DNA of 64,000 nucleotides, taken from contig NZ_JAQNDM010000002.1 of NCBI RefSeq assembly GCF_028368975.1, positions 1,364,001 to 1,428,000 on the forward strand, read 5' to 3'. Shown one piece after another: positions 1 through 9,878 of this stretch. The DNA comes from Stigmatella ashevillena. GTDB taxonomy: Bacteria > Myxococcota > Myxococcia > Myxococcales > Myxococcaceae. Position 1 is the stretch's first letter. Each line of letters starts with the position of its first letter. A program made the position numbers and the translations under genes. The notes beneath the pieces are model-generated. The model searched no databases and was not told where the DNA came from. It saw only the letters and a list, made by a program, of their open reading frames with translations.

Positions 1-3000
1 CGACTCACTCTTCTTCAACATCTCTCCCAAGGAAGCCGAGCTGATGGATCCTCAGCAGCGGCTCTTCCTGGAAGTGGCCTACGAGGCCATCGAAGACGCA
101 GGCCATACGCGCCGGACGCTGGGACGTGATGTGGGCGTCTACGTCGGCGTCATGGCCAACAACTACCTGCTCTTCAGCGCCAGTGCCTCCCTTGCCGGCC
201 ACAGCCCTTACCCCTACGCGGACAACTACCAGGTCGCCAACCGCGTCTCCTACTTCCTGGACCTGAGCGGCCCGAGCCTGTCCATCGATACGGCTTGCTC
301 CGCCTCGGGCGTGGCCCTCCATACGGCCTGCGAGGCACTCCGCTCCGGTGCGTGCAAGACCGCCATCGCCGGTGGCGTCAACCTGATCCTGCACCCCTAC
401 CGCTACATCCAGTACTCGCAGATGACCATGCTGTCGCGAGACGAGCGGTGCCGGGCATTCGGCAGTGAAGCGCAAGGCTTTGTCATGGGCGAAGGGGTGG
501 GCGCCGTCCTGCTCAAGCCCTTGAGCCAGGCCCTCCGCGACGGAGACCACATCCACGGCGTCATCAAGGGCAGCGCCGTCAATCACGGGGGAAAGACCAG
601 TGGCTTCACCGTGCCAAACCCCACGGCACAAAGCACCCTGGTGGCCGAGGCCCTGGAGAAAGCGGGAGTGGATGCGCGCTCCATGAGCTACATGGAGGCA
701 CACGGCACCGGCACACCGCTGGGCGACCCGATAGAAATCCGAGGGCTCACCGCCGCCTTCCGCCGCAACACCACCGACGCGCAGTTCTGCGCCATCGGCA
801 GTGTGAAGCCCAGCATCGGCCACCTTGAGCCCGCGGCCGCCATCGCGGGGCTGACCAAGGTCCTGCTCCAGATGAGGCATGGCACCCTGGTTCCGTCCCT
901 CAACTCCCAGGTGCTCAGTCCGTACATCGACTTCGAGGGTTCGCCCTTCTACGTCCAGCGCGAACGCTCCGAGTGGAAGCGCCCACGCTGGCAGCACAAC
1001 GGCGCCACCGTGGAAGCGCCCCGCCGGGCGGGCATCAGCTCCTTTGGAGCCGGCGGGGTCAACGCACACATCCTGGTGGAGGAGTTTGTCCCGGAGCCCT
1101 CCCCCACGTCCCTGCCTCAGGGACCCGCGCTCATCATTCTGTCCGCCAAGAACGCGGAGCGGCTGCGGGACAGCCTGGAGCGATTCCAGCGCTATCTTGC
1201 CCAGCAAGAACAGCTCGCTCCCCATCAGCGGCCCACCCTGGGAGACATTGCCTACACGTTGCAGGTGGGACGTGAGGCGTTCGAGGAGCGGGTGGCGCTC
1301 GTCGTTCAGGACAAAGAGGAACTCTCTCGGAAGCTGGCCCAACTGCTCGCGGGCGAGCGGAACCTGGAAAGAGTCTTCGCCGCCAACCTCAAGGGACAAG
1401 GTGGAACCCCAGGCACCAGCGCCGCGGGAGAAGACGCCCCTGAGCTCATCCAGTCCCACATCCGCGACGGCCGCCTGGACGCACTGGGGAAACTCTGGGC
1501 TCAGGGCTCGGAGATTCCCTGGGAACAGCTCCACGCAGGCAAGACCCAGCGCCGGGTGCCCCTGCCGACCTACCCGTTCGCCCGGATCCGTCACTGGCTC
1601 CCGGATACGGGGATGCTCACCCTTTCCCGGCAAGTCCACGCACCAGAAGGCCGACCCGCCTCCAGCAAGCCGCACCCCATGCTGGCCCGCGAGAACTCCA
1701 CGGAGGGGAAGCAGCGCTTCGAAGCCCAGTGGGATGGGAGCGAGTTCTACCTGCGGGACCATGTCGTGGCGGCTCGCAAAACCCTCCCAGGGGTCGCCTA
1801 CCTGGAACTGGCCCGTGCAGCCGGAGCGCTGGGCCGAGGAGGAAGCGTCGGGCGTCTGAGGGGCATGGTGTGGTCTCAGCCCATCATCGTCGCGGGGACT
1901 CCCGTGGAAGCCGGCGTTGAACTCCAAGCGGTCAAGAGTGGCACCGAGGTTATCATTGGCACGAGCACGCCAGGAGGCAGTCCCCTCGTCCACGCGCGAT
2001 GCCGTTTGGGGGAGGCGCCTTCCGAGACGGTCTCTCCGCCTGCCGTTTTCGAGCTGGAAGCCATCCGGCAGCGCTGCCCGTACCGCAAAAGCCATTCCGA
2101 GGTGTACGCAGGCTTCAACCTCCAAGGCTTCGCGTACGGCCCCACATTTCAGACGATCCAGGAGCACCTGAGCTCGGACACCGAGGCATTCTCCACTTTG
2201 GAGTTGCCAGCCGCGGCGGGCGAAGTCAGCGACTTCGGGCTGCATCCCTCACTGCTGGATGGCGCACTTCAGACCGTCATCGCCAAGGTCCGCACCCACG
2301 AGACCTACCTGCCCTTCGCGCTCGACGAGTTGACCCTCCACCACCCGCTCTCCCGGAAGTGCCACGCCTATGTGCGCTTCGAGCGGGAGGATGCGGATCA
2401 GCTCCGATGCAATGTCTGGTTGCTCGATGAGGGGGGCCGGGCACTCGTGAGCTTCCAAGGACTCACCCTGCGCGCGCTCAAGACAAAGGCAGCAGAGGTG
2501 CCTCTGGAAGCGATCCTCTACCGCCCAAGCTGGGAGCGCGCGGACGCTCCCGCCCTCGAGCTGCCCGCGCGGGAGACGACGTTCCTGCTCTTCGATGAGG
2601 ACGAGGGCCGGTTCCACGCATGGAAGCACTTCCTGGGTGAGCGGGGCTTCCCTCCTGGGAACGTTCACCTCGTCCTCCCTGGGCCACGCCATGCGAATCT
2701 CGGAGGAGAACGGCACCAGATCCGTCAGGACGATGCGGCAGACCACCTGGCGCTCCTTCAGGGGCTCCCTGGAACCGGTCCCCTCGCTGTCCTTTACTTC
2801 TGGCAACCCCGCTCCACGGACTCGGGAGCGCCCCTCGAGGGGACCAACCTCTTCTCTCTCCTCGCGCTGAGCCAGGCGTTGCTCACCCTGAAGCAGCGCC
2901 AAGAGATACGGCTGCTCGCCTTCTGTGAGCCGGATGAGAAAGCGCCGGTGTCCGCCGCGGTGGGTGGCTTCATCCGCGCGCTGCCCCACGAGAGCACCCG

Positions 3001-6000
3001 CATCCAGCCCCGAGCCATTCAGCTTGGAACTCAAGCCACGGGAGCCGACGTCGCCCTCATCCTCCGTGAGTTGCGTGCAACGGATGGCTCTGAGGTCCGC
3101 CTCGACTCGACAGGCCGCCACGTACGCCGTTTCCACCGGGCGCCCCGCGCGGATGCCGGGAACCCCATCCTCCGCGAGCACGGTGTCTACCTTATCACGG
3201 GGGGGGCGGGAGGACTGGGACGTCTCTTCACACGGCATCTGATCCAAAACTACCGCGCCTCGGTGGTCCTGACGGGGCGCTCCGCCCTCACCAACGAACA
3301 CCGCCGGGAACTTGGGATCCTTCAGGCTACCGGCGCCCGGGTGCTCTATCTCCAGGCCGATGTCACCCAGCCTGAGAGCGCCGAGTGGGTGGTTCAAGAG
3401 ATTCACTCCCGGTTCGGCCGCCTTCATGGCGTCATCCACGCGGCGGGTACCATCGAGGATGCGTACCTTTCCCAGAAGTCTCGCGACACCTTCAACCGGG
3501 TGCTGGCTCCCAAGATGAACGGGACCTGGTTCCTGGATCGTGCCACGGCATCAGAGCCACTCGACTTCTTCGCCACCTTCTCATCCGTGGCGTCCGTGTT
3601 CGGCAGCGCAGGCCAGACGGACTACGCCTCCGCCAACCGCTTCTTGGATGCCTACGCAGCGCACCGGCAGAAACTCGTCCAGGACGGCCACCGCAGCGGT
3701 CTCTCACTCTCCCTGAACTGGCCGCTCTGGCAGGAAGGCGGAATGCGGGTGGGAAAAGATACCGTGGACCTCACCGCACGCACCACCGGCCTGAAGCCTC
3801 TCGCCACCTCCTCAGGAATCCAGGCATTCGAGGAAGCGCTGCGCGCGGGAGGTCCCCAGCTCGCGGTGATGAGTGGCGACCGTGCGCGCATCGAACAGGC
3901 ACTGGGGCTTGGCGGAGTGGAGCCGCGAGCCTCGGCCCCTGTGGAGCCTGTGGTACGCCCTTCCGCGCCTTCAACGAGCGCCGCACGCCTGCCGGGCCTT
4001 TCCGAGGAGGAAGTCCTCGGAAAGCTCCAGGACTTCCTCCTCAGGAAGTCCTCCGAACTGCTCAAGGTCAACGTCAACGACATCTACCCAGACGACGACA
4101 TGAGCAACTATGGCTTTGACTCCATCTCATTGACGGAGCTGGCCAATACACTCAACGACACATTCGATCTGACTCTGACGCCGGTGGTCTTCTTCGAGAA
4201 TCCCACCATCGGGGGGCTCGCGCGCTACCTGATGGAGCACCACCGCCCCGCTTTCTCTGCCCATTACAATGCCGAGAGCGAAGCCTCCAAGCCGTCGTCA
4301 GAATCCGCTCCGAGAGAAGCCGAGCCATCTCTGGCGCCCGTGATCATCCGCCCAGAGACATCTCCGCGAGCAGCGTCCCAGCAACTTCCTGAAGCATCCT
4401 TCCCGCCGCCACAGGCTCCGGCGGCGCCGTCCCCTTCTGTGTCCTCTTCTGTTCGTCCTGGCACGGTGGAGCCTATCGCCATCATCGGCATGTCGGGCGT
4501 TTTCCCCCAGTCACCTGATCTGGAGTCCTTCTGGACGAACCTGCTTGCGGGCAAGGATCTCATCCGGGAGATCCCCGAGGACAGATGGGACTGGAGGAGC
4601 TGGTACGGCGACCCCAAGCGGGAACCAAACAAGACGATGTGCAAATGGGGAGGCTTCCTCAACGAAGTCGACACCTTCGATGCACTCTTCTTCAACATCT
4701 CCCCGCGCGAAGCACAGCTCATGGATCCGCAACAGCGGATTTTCCTCGAGACGGCATGGCATGCGATTGAAAACGCAGGTTACAGCCCGCAGCGCTTGTC
4801 GGGCTCGGCCACTGGCGTATTCGTTGGCGTGACGTTGCACGACTACCTGGAACTCGCGCTGCAATCGAGCCTGGACATCGTCGCCCACACCTCGACTGGC
4901 AACGTCCACAGCATCGTGCCCAACCGGCTCAGCTACCTGCTGAACCTCCGGGGCCCCAGCGAGCCCATCGACACCGCGTGCTCCAGCTCGCTGGTGGCAC
5001 TGCACCGCGCGGTGCGGGCCCTCCAGGGCGGAGATTGCGACATGGCCATCGTGGGAGGGGTCAACGTCCTGTTGTCCCCCACCATGTTCGTTTCCTTCAG
5101 CAAGGCCGGGATGTTGGCCAGTGACGGGCGTTGCAAGACGTTCGACGCACGTGCGGACGGCTATGTCCGAGGAGAGGGAGCTGGCGCGGTGCTGCTCAAG
5201 CCTCTCAGCAAGGCCGAGGCGGACGGCGATACCATCCACGCCATCATTCGCGGTACGGCCGTCAACCATGGTGGCCACGCCCACTCATTGACGGCTCCCA
5301 ATCCCTCGGCGCAGGCAGACCTGCTCGTCACTGCCTATGAGCGGGCAGGCATCTCTCCGGACACGGTGGGATACATCGAGGCACACGGCACCGGAACGGA
5401 GCTGGGCGACCCCATCGAGATCGACGGCCTGAAGAAGGCCTTCGACAGGCTGGCCGAGAAGACCGGGGCACCCAAGGGGAATGGGGTTACCTGTGGGCTC
5501 GGTGCGGTGAAGACCAACATCGGCCACCTGGAGTGTGCTTCGGGCATGGCGGGGTTGCTCAAAACGCTGCTGGCGATGAAGCACCGCACGCTTCCGCCCA
5601 GCATCCACTTCCAGCAGATCAACCCCTATATCGATCTCAAAGGCAGCCCGTTCTACATCGTCGACTCACCGCGTCCTTGGGAGCCGCTCAAGGGCCCGGG
5701 GGGCGCGCAGGCACCGCTGCGTGCGGGCATCAGCTCCTTCGGATTCGGCGGGGTCAATGCGCACGTTGTTATCGAGGAGTACGTGTCCCAGCCGCGGCTC
5801 CCTACAAGCGATGCCGCCCAGCTGTTCGTCCTTTCCGCGCGGGATGGCGATCGCCTGAAGGACTATGCACGGAAGCTGAAGGACTTCGCTGCCTCCCGTT
5901 TGGAGAACAAGCACGCACAGCCCTCCCTGGCGGATGTGGCCTACACGTACCAGGTAGGCCGCGATGCCATGGACTTCCGCCTGGCGGTCATCGCCCGCTC

Positions 6001-9000
6001 CGAGCAGGAGCTGATCTCGCGCCTGGAGTCGTTCCTGGCGGACAAGGCCCCTTCGGACACGGTCTTCACCGGTCAGCGGCCCACCCGTAAGCAGCCATCG
6101 CTCCTGACTCTTGGCGATGACGAAGACGATCGCGCCTATCTCCGCTCCCTGCTCGCCAAAGGCAAGGTGACGAAGCTGGCGGCGCTCTGGGTGCAAGGCC
6201 AGGACATGGATTGGACGGTGCTGCACGAAGGCCGACAACCACAGCGTGTTCCCGTTCCCTCCTACCCCTTCGCCCGGGAAAAGCACTGGCTGCCGAAGGC
6301 CGCTCCTGGGGAGACGTCCTCTCCGCGGGCCCTCCCAGCCCCCGCTCCTGAACCCAAGGTGGCGCCTCAGGCCGCCCCCTCGGGAAAAAAGCTGCTGCTC
6401 GTCAAGAACTGGCGGCCCGCGCCACTCGGCGTCACCGCGCATTCCCTGAGGGGCACGTACCTCGTGCTTCTCAATGGAGAGGGCGCGATCGATATCCTGA
6501 AAGATCTCGGCTCTCAGCCCGAGTGCCAGTGGATTGCGATCAAGGGCGCCACGGGCCTGCCTCGGCTCAGCTCACGGGAGCACGAACTCGACTTCTCGAA
6601 CCATGCCCAAGGCACCCAGCTCATCCAGGAACTGATGACACGCCACCCTCAGGTGGACGGACTGGTGGACCTGTCAGACATCTACGCTGCCCCCAGCGAG
6701 GCGGCGGAGCCCGCTGCCGGCAAGCTCGCCCTCCTCCAAGGGTTTCTGCGACACTCCGGTCAACGGCCGCTCCGGATCCTGCATGTGACGCGAGGACTTG
6801 TCCCTTTCGAGAATGACCGCCGTACCCTCGCTGGGGCTACGATGGCAGGTATCGTCCGGATGCTCAGCGCTGAGTACGGGCGCATCCACGCCACCACCAT
6901 CGACGTGGACCTGGGATGCGATCGCGCGGAGGAACTCCTGTCTCTGGTGGCGATTGAGTCATCCCTCGACACCACCGTGGGCGAGGTGTGCTACCGCAAA
7001 GGCACCCGGTACCTCCCGCACCTCCACGAAGCGCCAATCCAGACTCCCAGAGACCCAGCGCGCTTCGGCCCATTCGCGGTGGACCCGTCCCGCGCCTACG
7101 CCATCACCGGCGGGACGGGCGGACTTGGCTTCGAGGCAGCCCGGACCCTACTCGCCAAAGGCGCTCGCCGCTTTGCGCTCCTGGGCGCAAGACCGCTTCC
7201 TCCGCGCGACTCCTGGACCCGCCTGCTCGCGGAAGGCAAGGCAGAGCCAGACACGGCCGCCCGTATCCAGCGGGTGCTCGAATTGGAGCAAGGAGGAGCC
7301 CAGGTGGCCCTGTACCAGGGCCCGCTGAGCGACGAGCCAAGGCTGGCCGCCTTCTTCTCGGATGTCCGCAAGCGGCTCGGCGGCATCGCTGGCGTCATCC
7401 ACTGCGCCGGCAGCGTCTCCCAGCGTCCCCCCTCATTCTGGCAAAAAGACATGGAGGACATGCGGCGTGTCTGGGAGCCCAAGGTTCGGGGCCTTCTCAC
7501 GCTGAAAGAGGTGCTCCGGTCCGACACACCGGATTTCTTCCTGCTCTATTCGTCCATCTCCTCCGTGGTGCCTTCGCTGGCCGTGGGCATGGCGGACTAT
7601 GCGAGCGCCAATGGTTTCCTGGATGCCTTCGCGGCGTATCAGGAAGGCAAAAGCCGCACGCGCTTCCTGGCGGTCGACTGGCCGAGCTGGAAGGGCACCG
7701 GAATGGGGGAAATCTCCAGCCCCCGGTACACAGGCCTTGGCTTCACGGCCCACAGCGTTCACGAAGGAATGGAGTTGCTCGAATCCGCGCTGCTTCACTC
7801 GAGTTCGTCGAGCGTGATGCCGTGCGTGGTCAATGAGGCGGTCTTGAAGCCAGACCGGCTGCTGCTGACCAAGGGAAGCGAGCCCGCCGCCCCGGTGACG
7901 CCTGCGTCAGTCCCGGCCCCCCAGCCTGCATCCACGACGGACCTGTTCTCCGCGACCCGGACGTTGGTTCTGGAATTGCTGGCCCGGGAGCTGATGATCG
8001 ACAAGGCCCGCTTCCAAGGGGACACGCCCTTTGGTGACTATGGTGTGGACTCCATCGTCATCGCGGACCTGGTCACCAAGATGGAGCGATTCACTGGCAA
8101 GCCCGTGGATCCCTCCCTGATCCTCGAATACCCCACGCTCGATGGTTTCAGCCGATACCTGAGCGAGCACTACCGGCAAGGCATCGAGGCGTTCCTCGGC
8201 CAGACCCATGCTGCACCGCCTCAGGCCCCCGCCCCCGTCCAGGCGCCTCCAGCACCCGGGGTCATCAGCGAGCCCGTTGAGACCCGCCAGACCGTCCCGG
8301 TGCCTCCCCGAGAACCCCAGACAGCTCCCGCTTCGCGCGGTCTCATCGCGGTCATCGGCGCGGCCTGCCGCGTCCCGGGCGCGGCAGACCTGGAGTCTTT
8401 CTGGGAGAACCTGCGCACGGGCCGCTGCACCATCGCCGAGGTGCCGCGCTCACGATGGAGCGTTGAGGAGCTGTACCGCCCCACCCACGAGAAGGGAAAG
8501 AGCATCAGCAAGTGGGGAGGGTTCCTCGACGACATCGAGTACTTCGATCCCTCCTATTTTGGAATTCCAGAGGAAGATGCTGCACACGTCGATCCGCTCA
8601 TCCGTCTCTTCCTGGAGTGCTGCGATCAGACGCTGCGCAATGCAGGCTACGCGAAGACGGACCTCTGGAACCGACGGGTGGGGACATTCGTAGGCTCGGG
8701 GACCAGTACCTACGGCAGCCGCATCCTCGTCCCCAGCCGAGGCACCGCGACAGGCTTGAACCAGAACTTCATCGCCGCCCATGCCGCCCACGTCTTCAAT
8801 TTCAAGGGCCCCAACATGGTCGTGGACACCGCGTGCTCGTCCTCCCTGACGAGCATCTACCTGGCCTGCCAGAGCCTGCTGGCCGGTGAGTGTGAGGTGG
8901 CCTTGGCGGGGGGAGTGGACCTCCTGCTCGATGAAGTCCCCTACCTCAAGCTGAGCGAAGCCAAAGCCCTGTCTCCCGATGGCCGCTGCCACACCTTCGA

Positions 9001-9811
9001 CATCAAGGCCAACGGTTTCGTCCCGGGCGAGGGCGCGGGCGCGATCCTCCTCAAGCCCCTGGAACGAGCCATCGCGGATGGGGACCGCATCCTGTCCGTC
9101 ATTGAAGCGTGCGCCATGAACAACGACGGGCACACCATGGGCCTCACCACGCCCAACATGCAGGCGCAACAGGAAGTGGTGCAGAGCGCCCTGGAGAAGG
9201 CCGGTGTCAGCGCCCGGAGCGTCACCTACGTGGAGACTCACGGCACGGGGACGATGATTGGCGACCCCATCGAGCTCAAGGGGCTCACCCACGTCTTCCG
9301 GCGCGACACCGCCGACAACCAGTTCTGCGCGGTGGGCAGCCTCAAGACGAACATCGGCCATTTGATGCTCGCGGCGGGCATCGCCGGATTCATCAAGGTG
9401 ACGCTGTCCCTCCAGAACAAACTCATCCCGCCGACCCTGCACTGCGACGAGCCCAACCCGCGCTTCTCCTTCGATACGTCGCCGTTCACCCCCGCGCTCT
9501 CAGCCCGGGAGTGGGTGCCCTACCAGGGTGTGCGCCGCGCGGGCATCAGCGCCTTCGGGTTTGGAGGCACCAACTGCCACATCCTCGTGCGTGATTTCGA
9601 TCCAACCCTCCTGGCCGAGTACCAGGTGAGGCGCTCTCCACTGCCCCCCGCGGACTTCCGCAAGAAGCGGTACTGGTTCGACAAACCCGCTGCCATTGCC
9701 CCAAGCCGCCCCAAGCCACCCCTTGTGCGAGATCTCCCGCCCGGCCCCCCTTCCCAGCCCGTTCTCAACGGCTCCCGCGGACTGCTCGTCCTCGAGGACT
9801 CCGGTCCCTGA
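1..9811 (+). CDS. trans-AT PKS protein A (5' end outside window): KS1-DH-KR-ACP, KS2-KR-ACP, KS3
   Basis: Large AT-less modular polyketide synthase. It opens inside KS1 (first full codon at 2), so the start codon lies upstream. Domains by position: KS1 to ~1090 (Cys at 296), DH ~1670-2480, KR ~3170-3930, ACP ~3990-4250 (GFDSI), KS2 ~4450-5790 (Cys at 4979), KR ~6380-7850, ACP ~7930-8180 (GVDSI), KS3 ~8335-9600 (Cys at 8834). All three KSs keep Cys-His-His. The DH has HVVAARKTLP, so the usual glycine of HxxxGxxxxP is alanine, but LLDGALQ is intact. The first KR carries the IED motif of B-type KRs; the second lacks that Asp. No AT is present, so loading must come in trans from the AT-ER protein at 43228. 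The protein ends just after KS3; the DH-ACP of that module opens the next protein. Confidence 0.96.
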   Translation, partial: DSLFFNISPKEAELMDPQQRLFLEVAYEAIEDAGHTRRTLGRDVGVYVGVMANNYLLFSASASLAGHSPYPYADNYQVANRVSYFLDLSGPSLSIDTACSASGVALHTACEALRSGACKTAIAGGVNLILHPYRYIQYSQMTMLSRDERCRAFGSEAQGFVMGEGVGAVLLKPLSQALRDGDHIHGVIKGSAVNHGGKTSGFTVPNPTAQSTLVAEALEKAGVDARSMSYMEAHGTGTPLGDPIEIRGLTAAFRRNTTDAQFCAIGSVKPSIGHLEPAAAIAGLTKVLLQMRHGTLVPSLNSQVLSPYIDFEGSPFYVQRERSEWKRPRWQHNGATVEAPRRAGISSFGAGGVNAHILVEEFVPEPSPTSLPQGPALIILSAKNAERLRDSLERFQRYLAQQEQLAPHQRPTLGDIAYTLQVGREAFEERVALVVQDKEELSRKLAQLLAGERNLERVFAANLKGQGGTPGTSAAGEDAPELIQSHIRDGRLDALGKLWAQGSEIPWEQLHAGKTQRRVPLPTYPFARIRHWLPDTGMLTLSRQVHAPEGRPASSKPHPMLARENSTEGKQRFEAQWDGSEFYLRDHVVAARKTLPGVAYLELARAAGALGRGGSVGRLRGMVWSQPIIVAGTPVEAGVELQAVKSGTEVIIGTSTPGGSPLVHARCRLGEAPSETVSPPAVFELEAIRQRCPYRKSHSEVYAGFNLQGFAYGPTFQTIQEHLSSDTEAFSTLELPAAAGEVSDFGLHPSLLDGALQTVIAKVRTHETYLPFALDELTLHHPLSRKCHAYVRFEREDADQLRCNVWLLDEGGRALVSFQGLTLRALKTKAAEVPLEAILYRPSWERADAPALELPARETTFLLFDEDEGRFHAWKHFLGERGFPPGNVHLVLPGPRHANLGGERHQIRQDDAADHLALLQGLPGTGPLAVLYFWQPRSTDSGAPLEGTNLFSLLALSQALLTLKQRQEIRLLAFCEPDEKAPVSAAVGGFIRALPHESTRIQPRAIQLGTQATGADVALILRELRATDGSEVRLDSTGRHVRRFHRAPRADAGNPILREHGVYLITGGAGGLGRLFTRHLIQNYRASVVLTGRSALTNEHRRELGILQATGARVLYLQADVTQPESAEWVVQEIHSRFGRLHGVIHAAGTIEDAYLSQKSRDTFNRVLAPKMNGTWFLDRATASEPLDFFATFSSVASVFGSAGQTDYASANRFLDAYAAHRQKLVQDGHRSGLSLSLNWPLWQEGGMRVGKDTVDLTARTTGLKPLATSSGIQAFEEALRAGGPQLAVMSGDRARIEQALGLGGVEPRASAPVEPVVRPSAPSTSAARLPGLSEEEVLGKLQDFLLRKSSELLKVNVNDIYPDDDMSNYGFDSISLTELANTLNDTFDLTLTPVVFFENPTIGGLARYLMEHHRPAFSAHYNAESEASKPSSESAPREAEPSLAPVIIRPETSPRAASQQLPEASFPPPQAPAAPSPSVSSSVRPGTVEPIAIIGMSGVFPQSPDLESFWTNLLAGKDLIREIPEDRWDWRSWYGDPKREPNKTMCKWGGFLNEVDTFDALFFNISPREAQLMDPQQRIFLETAWHAIENAGYSPQRLSGSATGVFVGVTLHDYLELALQSSLDIVAHTSTGNVHSIVPNRLSYLLNLRGPSEPIDTACSSSLVALHRAVRALQGGDCDMAIVGGVNVLLSPTMFVSFSKAGMLASDGRCKTFDARADGYVRGEGAGAVLLKPLSKAEADGDTIHAIIRGTAVNHGGHAHSLTAPNPSAQADLLVTAYERAGISPDTVGYIEAHGTGTELGDPIEIDGLKKAFDRLAEKTGAPKGNGVTCGLGAVKTNIGHLECASGMAGLLKTLLAMKHRTLPPSIHFQQINPYIDLKGSPFYIVDSPRPWEPLKGPGGAQAPLRAGISSFGFGGVNAHVVIEEYVSQPRLPTSDAAQLFVLSARDGDRLKDYARKLKDFAASRLENKHAQPSLADVAYTYQVGRDAMDFRLAVIARSEQELISRLESFLADKAPSDTVFTGQRPTRKQPSLLTLGDDEDDRAYLRSLLAKGKVTKLAALWVQGQDMDWTVLHEGRQPQRVPVPSYPFAREKHWLPKAAPGETSSPRALPAPAPEPKVAPQAAPSGKKLLLVKNWRPAPLGVTAHSLRGTYLVLLNGEGAIDILKDLGSQPECQWIAIKGATGLPRLSSREHELDFSNHAQGTQLIQELMTRHPQVDGLVDLSDIYAAPSEAAEPAAGKLALLQGFLRHSGQRPLRILHVTRGLVPFENDRRTLAGATMAGIVRMLSAEYGRIHATTIDVDLGCDRAEELLSLVAIESSLDTTVGEVCYRKGTRYLPHLHEAPIQTPRDPARFGPFAVDPSRAYAITGGTGGLGFEAARTLLAKGARRFALLGARPLPPRDSWTRLLAEGKAEPDTAARIQRVLELEQGGAQVALYQGPLSDEPRLAAFFSDVRKRLGGIAGVIHCAGSVSQRPPSFWQKDMEDMRRVWEPKVRGLLTLKEVLRSDTPDFFLLYSSISSVVPSLAVGMADYASANGFLDAFAAYQEGKSRTRFLAVDWPSWKGTGMGEISSPRYTGLGFTAHSVHEGMELLESALLHSSSSSVMPCVVNEAVLKPDRLLLTKGSEPAAPVTPASVPAPQPASTTDLFSATRTLVLELLARELMIDKARFQGDTPFGDYGVDSIVIADLVTKMERFTGKPVDPSLILEYPTLDGFSRYLSEHYRQGIEAFLGQTHAAPPQAPAPVQAPPAPGVISEPVETRQTVPVPPREPQTAPASRGLIAVIGAACRVPGAADLESFWENLRTGRCTIAEVPRSRWSVEELYRPTHEKGKSISKWGGFLDDIEYFDPSYFGIPEEDAAHVDPLIRLFLECCDQTLRNAGYAKTDLWNRRVGTFVGSGTSTYGSRILVPSRGTATGLNQNFIAAHAAHVFNFKGPNMVVDTACSSSLTSIYLACQSLLAGECEVALAGGVDLLLDEVPYLKLSEAKALSPDGRCHTFDIKANGFVPGEGAGAILLKPLERAIADGDRILSVIEACAMNNDGHTMGLTTPNMQAQQEVVQSALEKAGVSARSVTYVETHGTGTMIGDPIELKGLTHVFRRDTADNQFCAVGSLKTNIGHLMLAAGIAGFIKVTLSLQNKLIPPTLHCDEPNPRFSFDTSPFTPALSAREWVPYQGVRRAGISAFGFGGTNCHILVRDFDPTLLAEYQVRRSPLPPADFRKKRYWFDKPAAIAPSRPKPPLVRDLPPGPPSQPVLNGSRGLLVLEDSGP

Positions 9812-9878
9812 GGCCTCCGCCGTCATCCCTTGGCGGCATCATCGTCTTCTCCTCCTTCCTGGCTAGACTGAACCCGCG

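Noticed and set aside
5-2245. 746-aa open frame on the minus strand opposite KS1-DH
   Set aside because: Antisense shadow of a high-GC PKS gene; no recognisable domain and fully overlapped by a clear PKS frame.
9812-9878. Possible internal promoter before protein B (TAGACT near 9861) and a weak CCGCC/GGCGG hairpin
   Set aside because: No matching -35 at a suitable distance and the stem is only 5 bp; not supportable.
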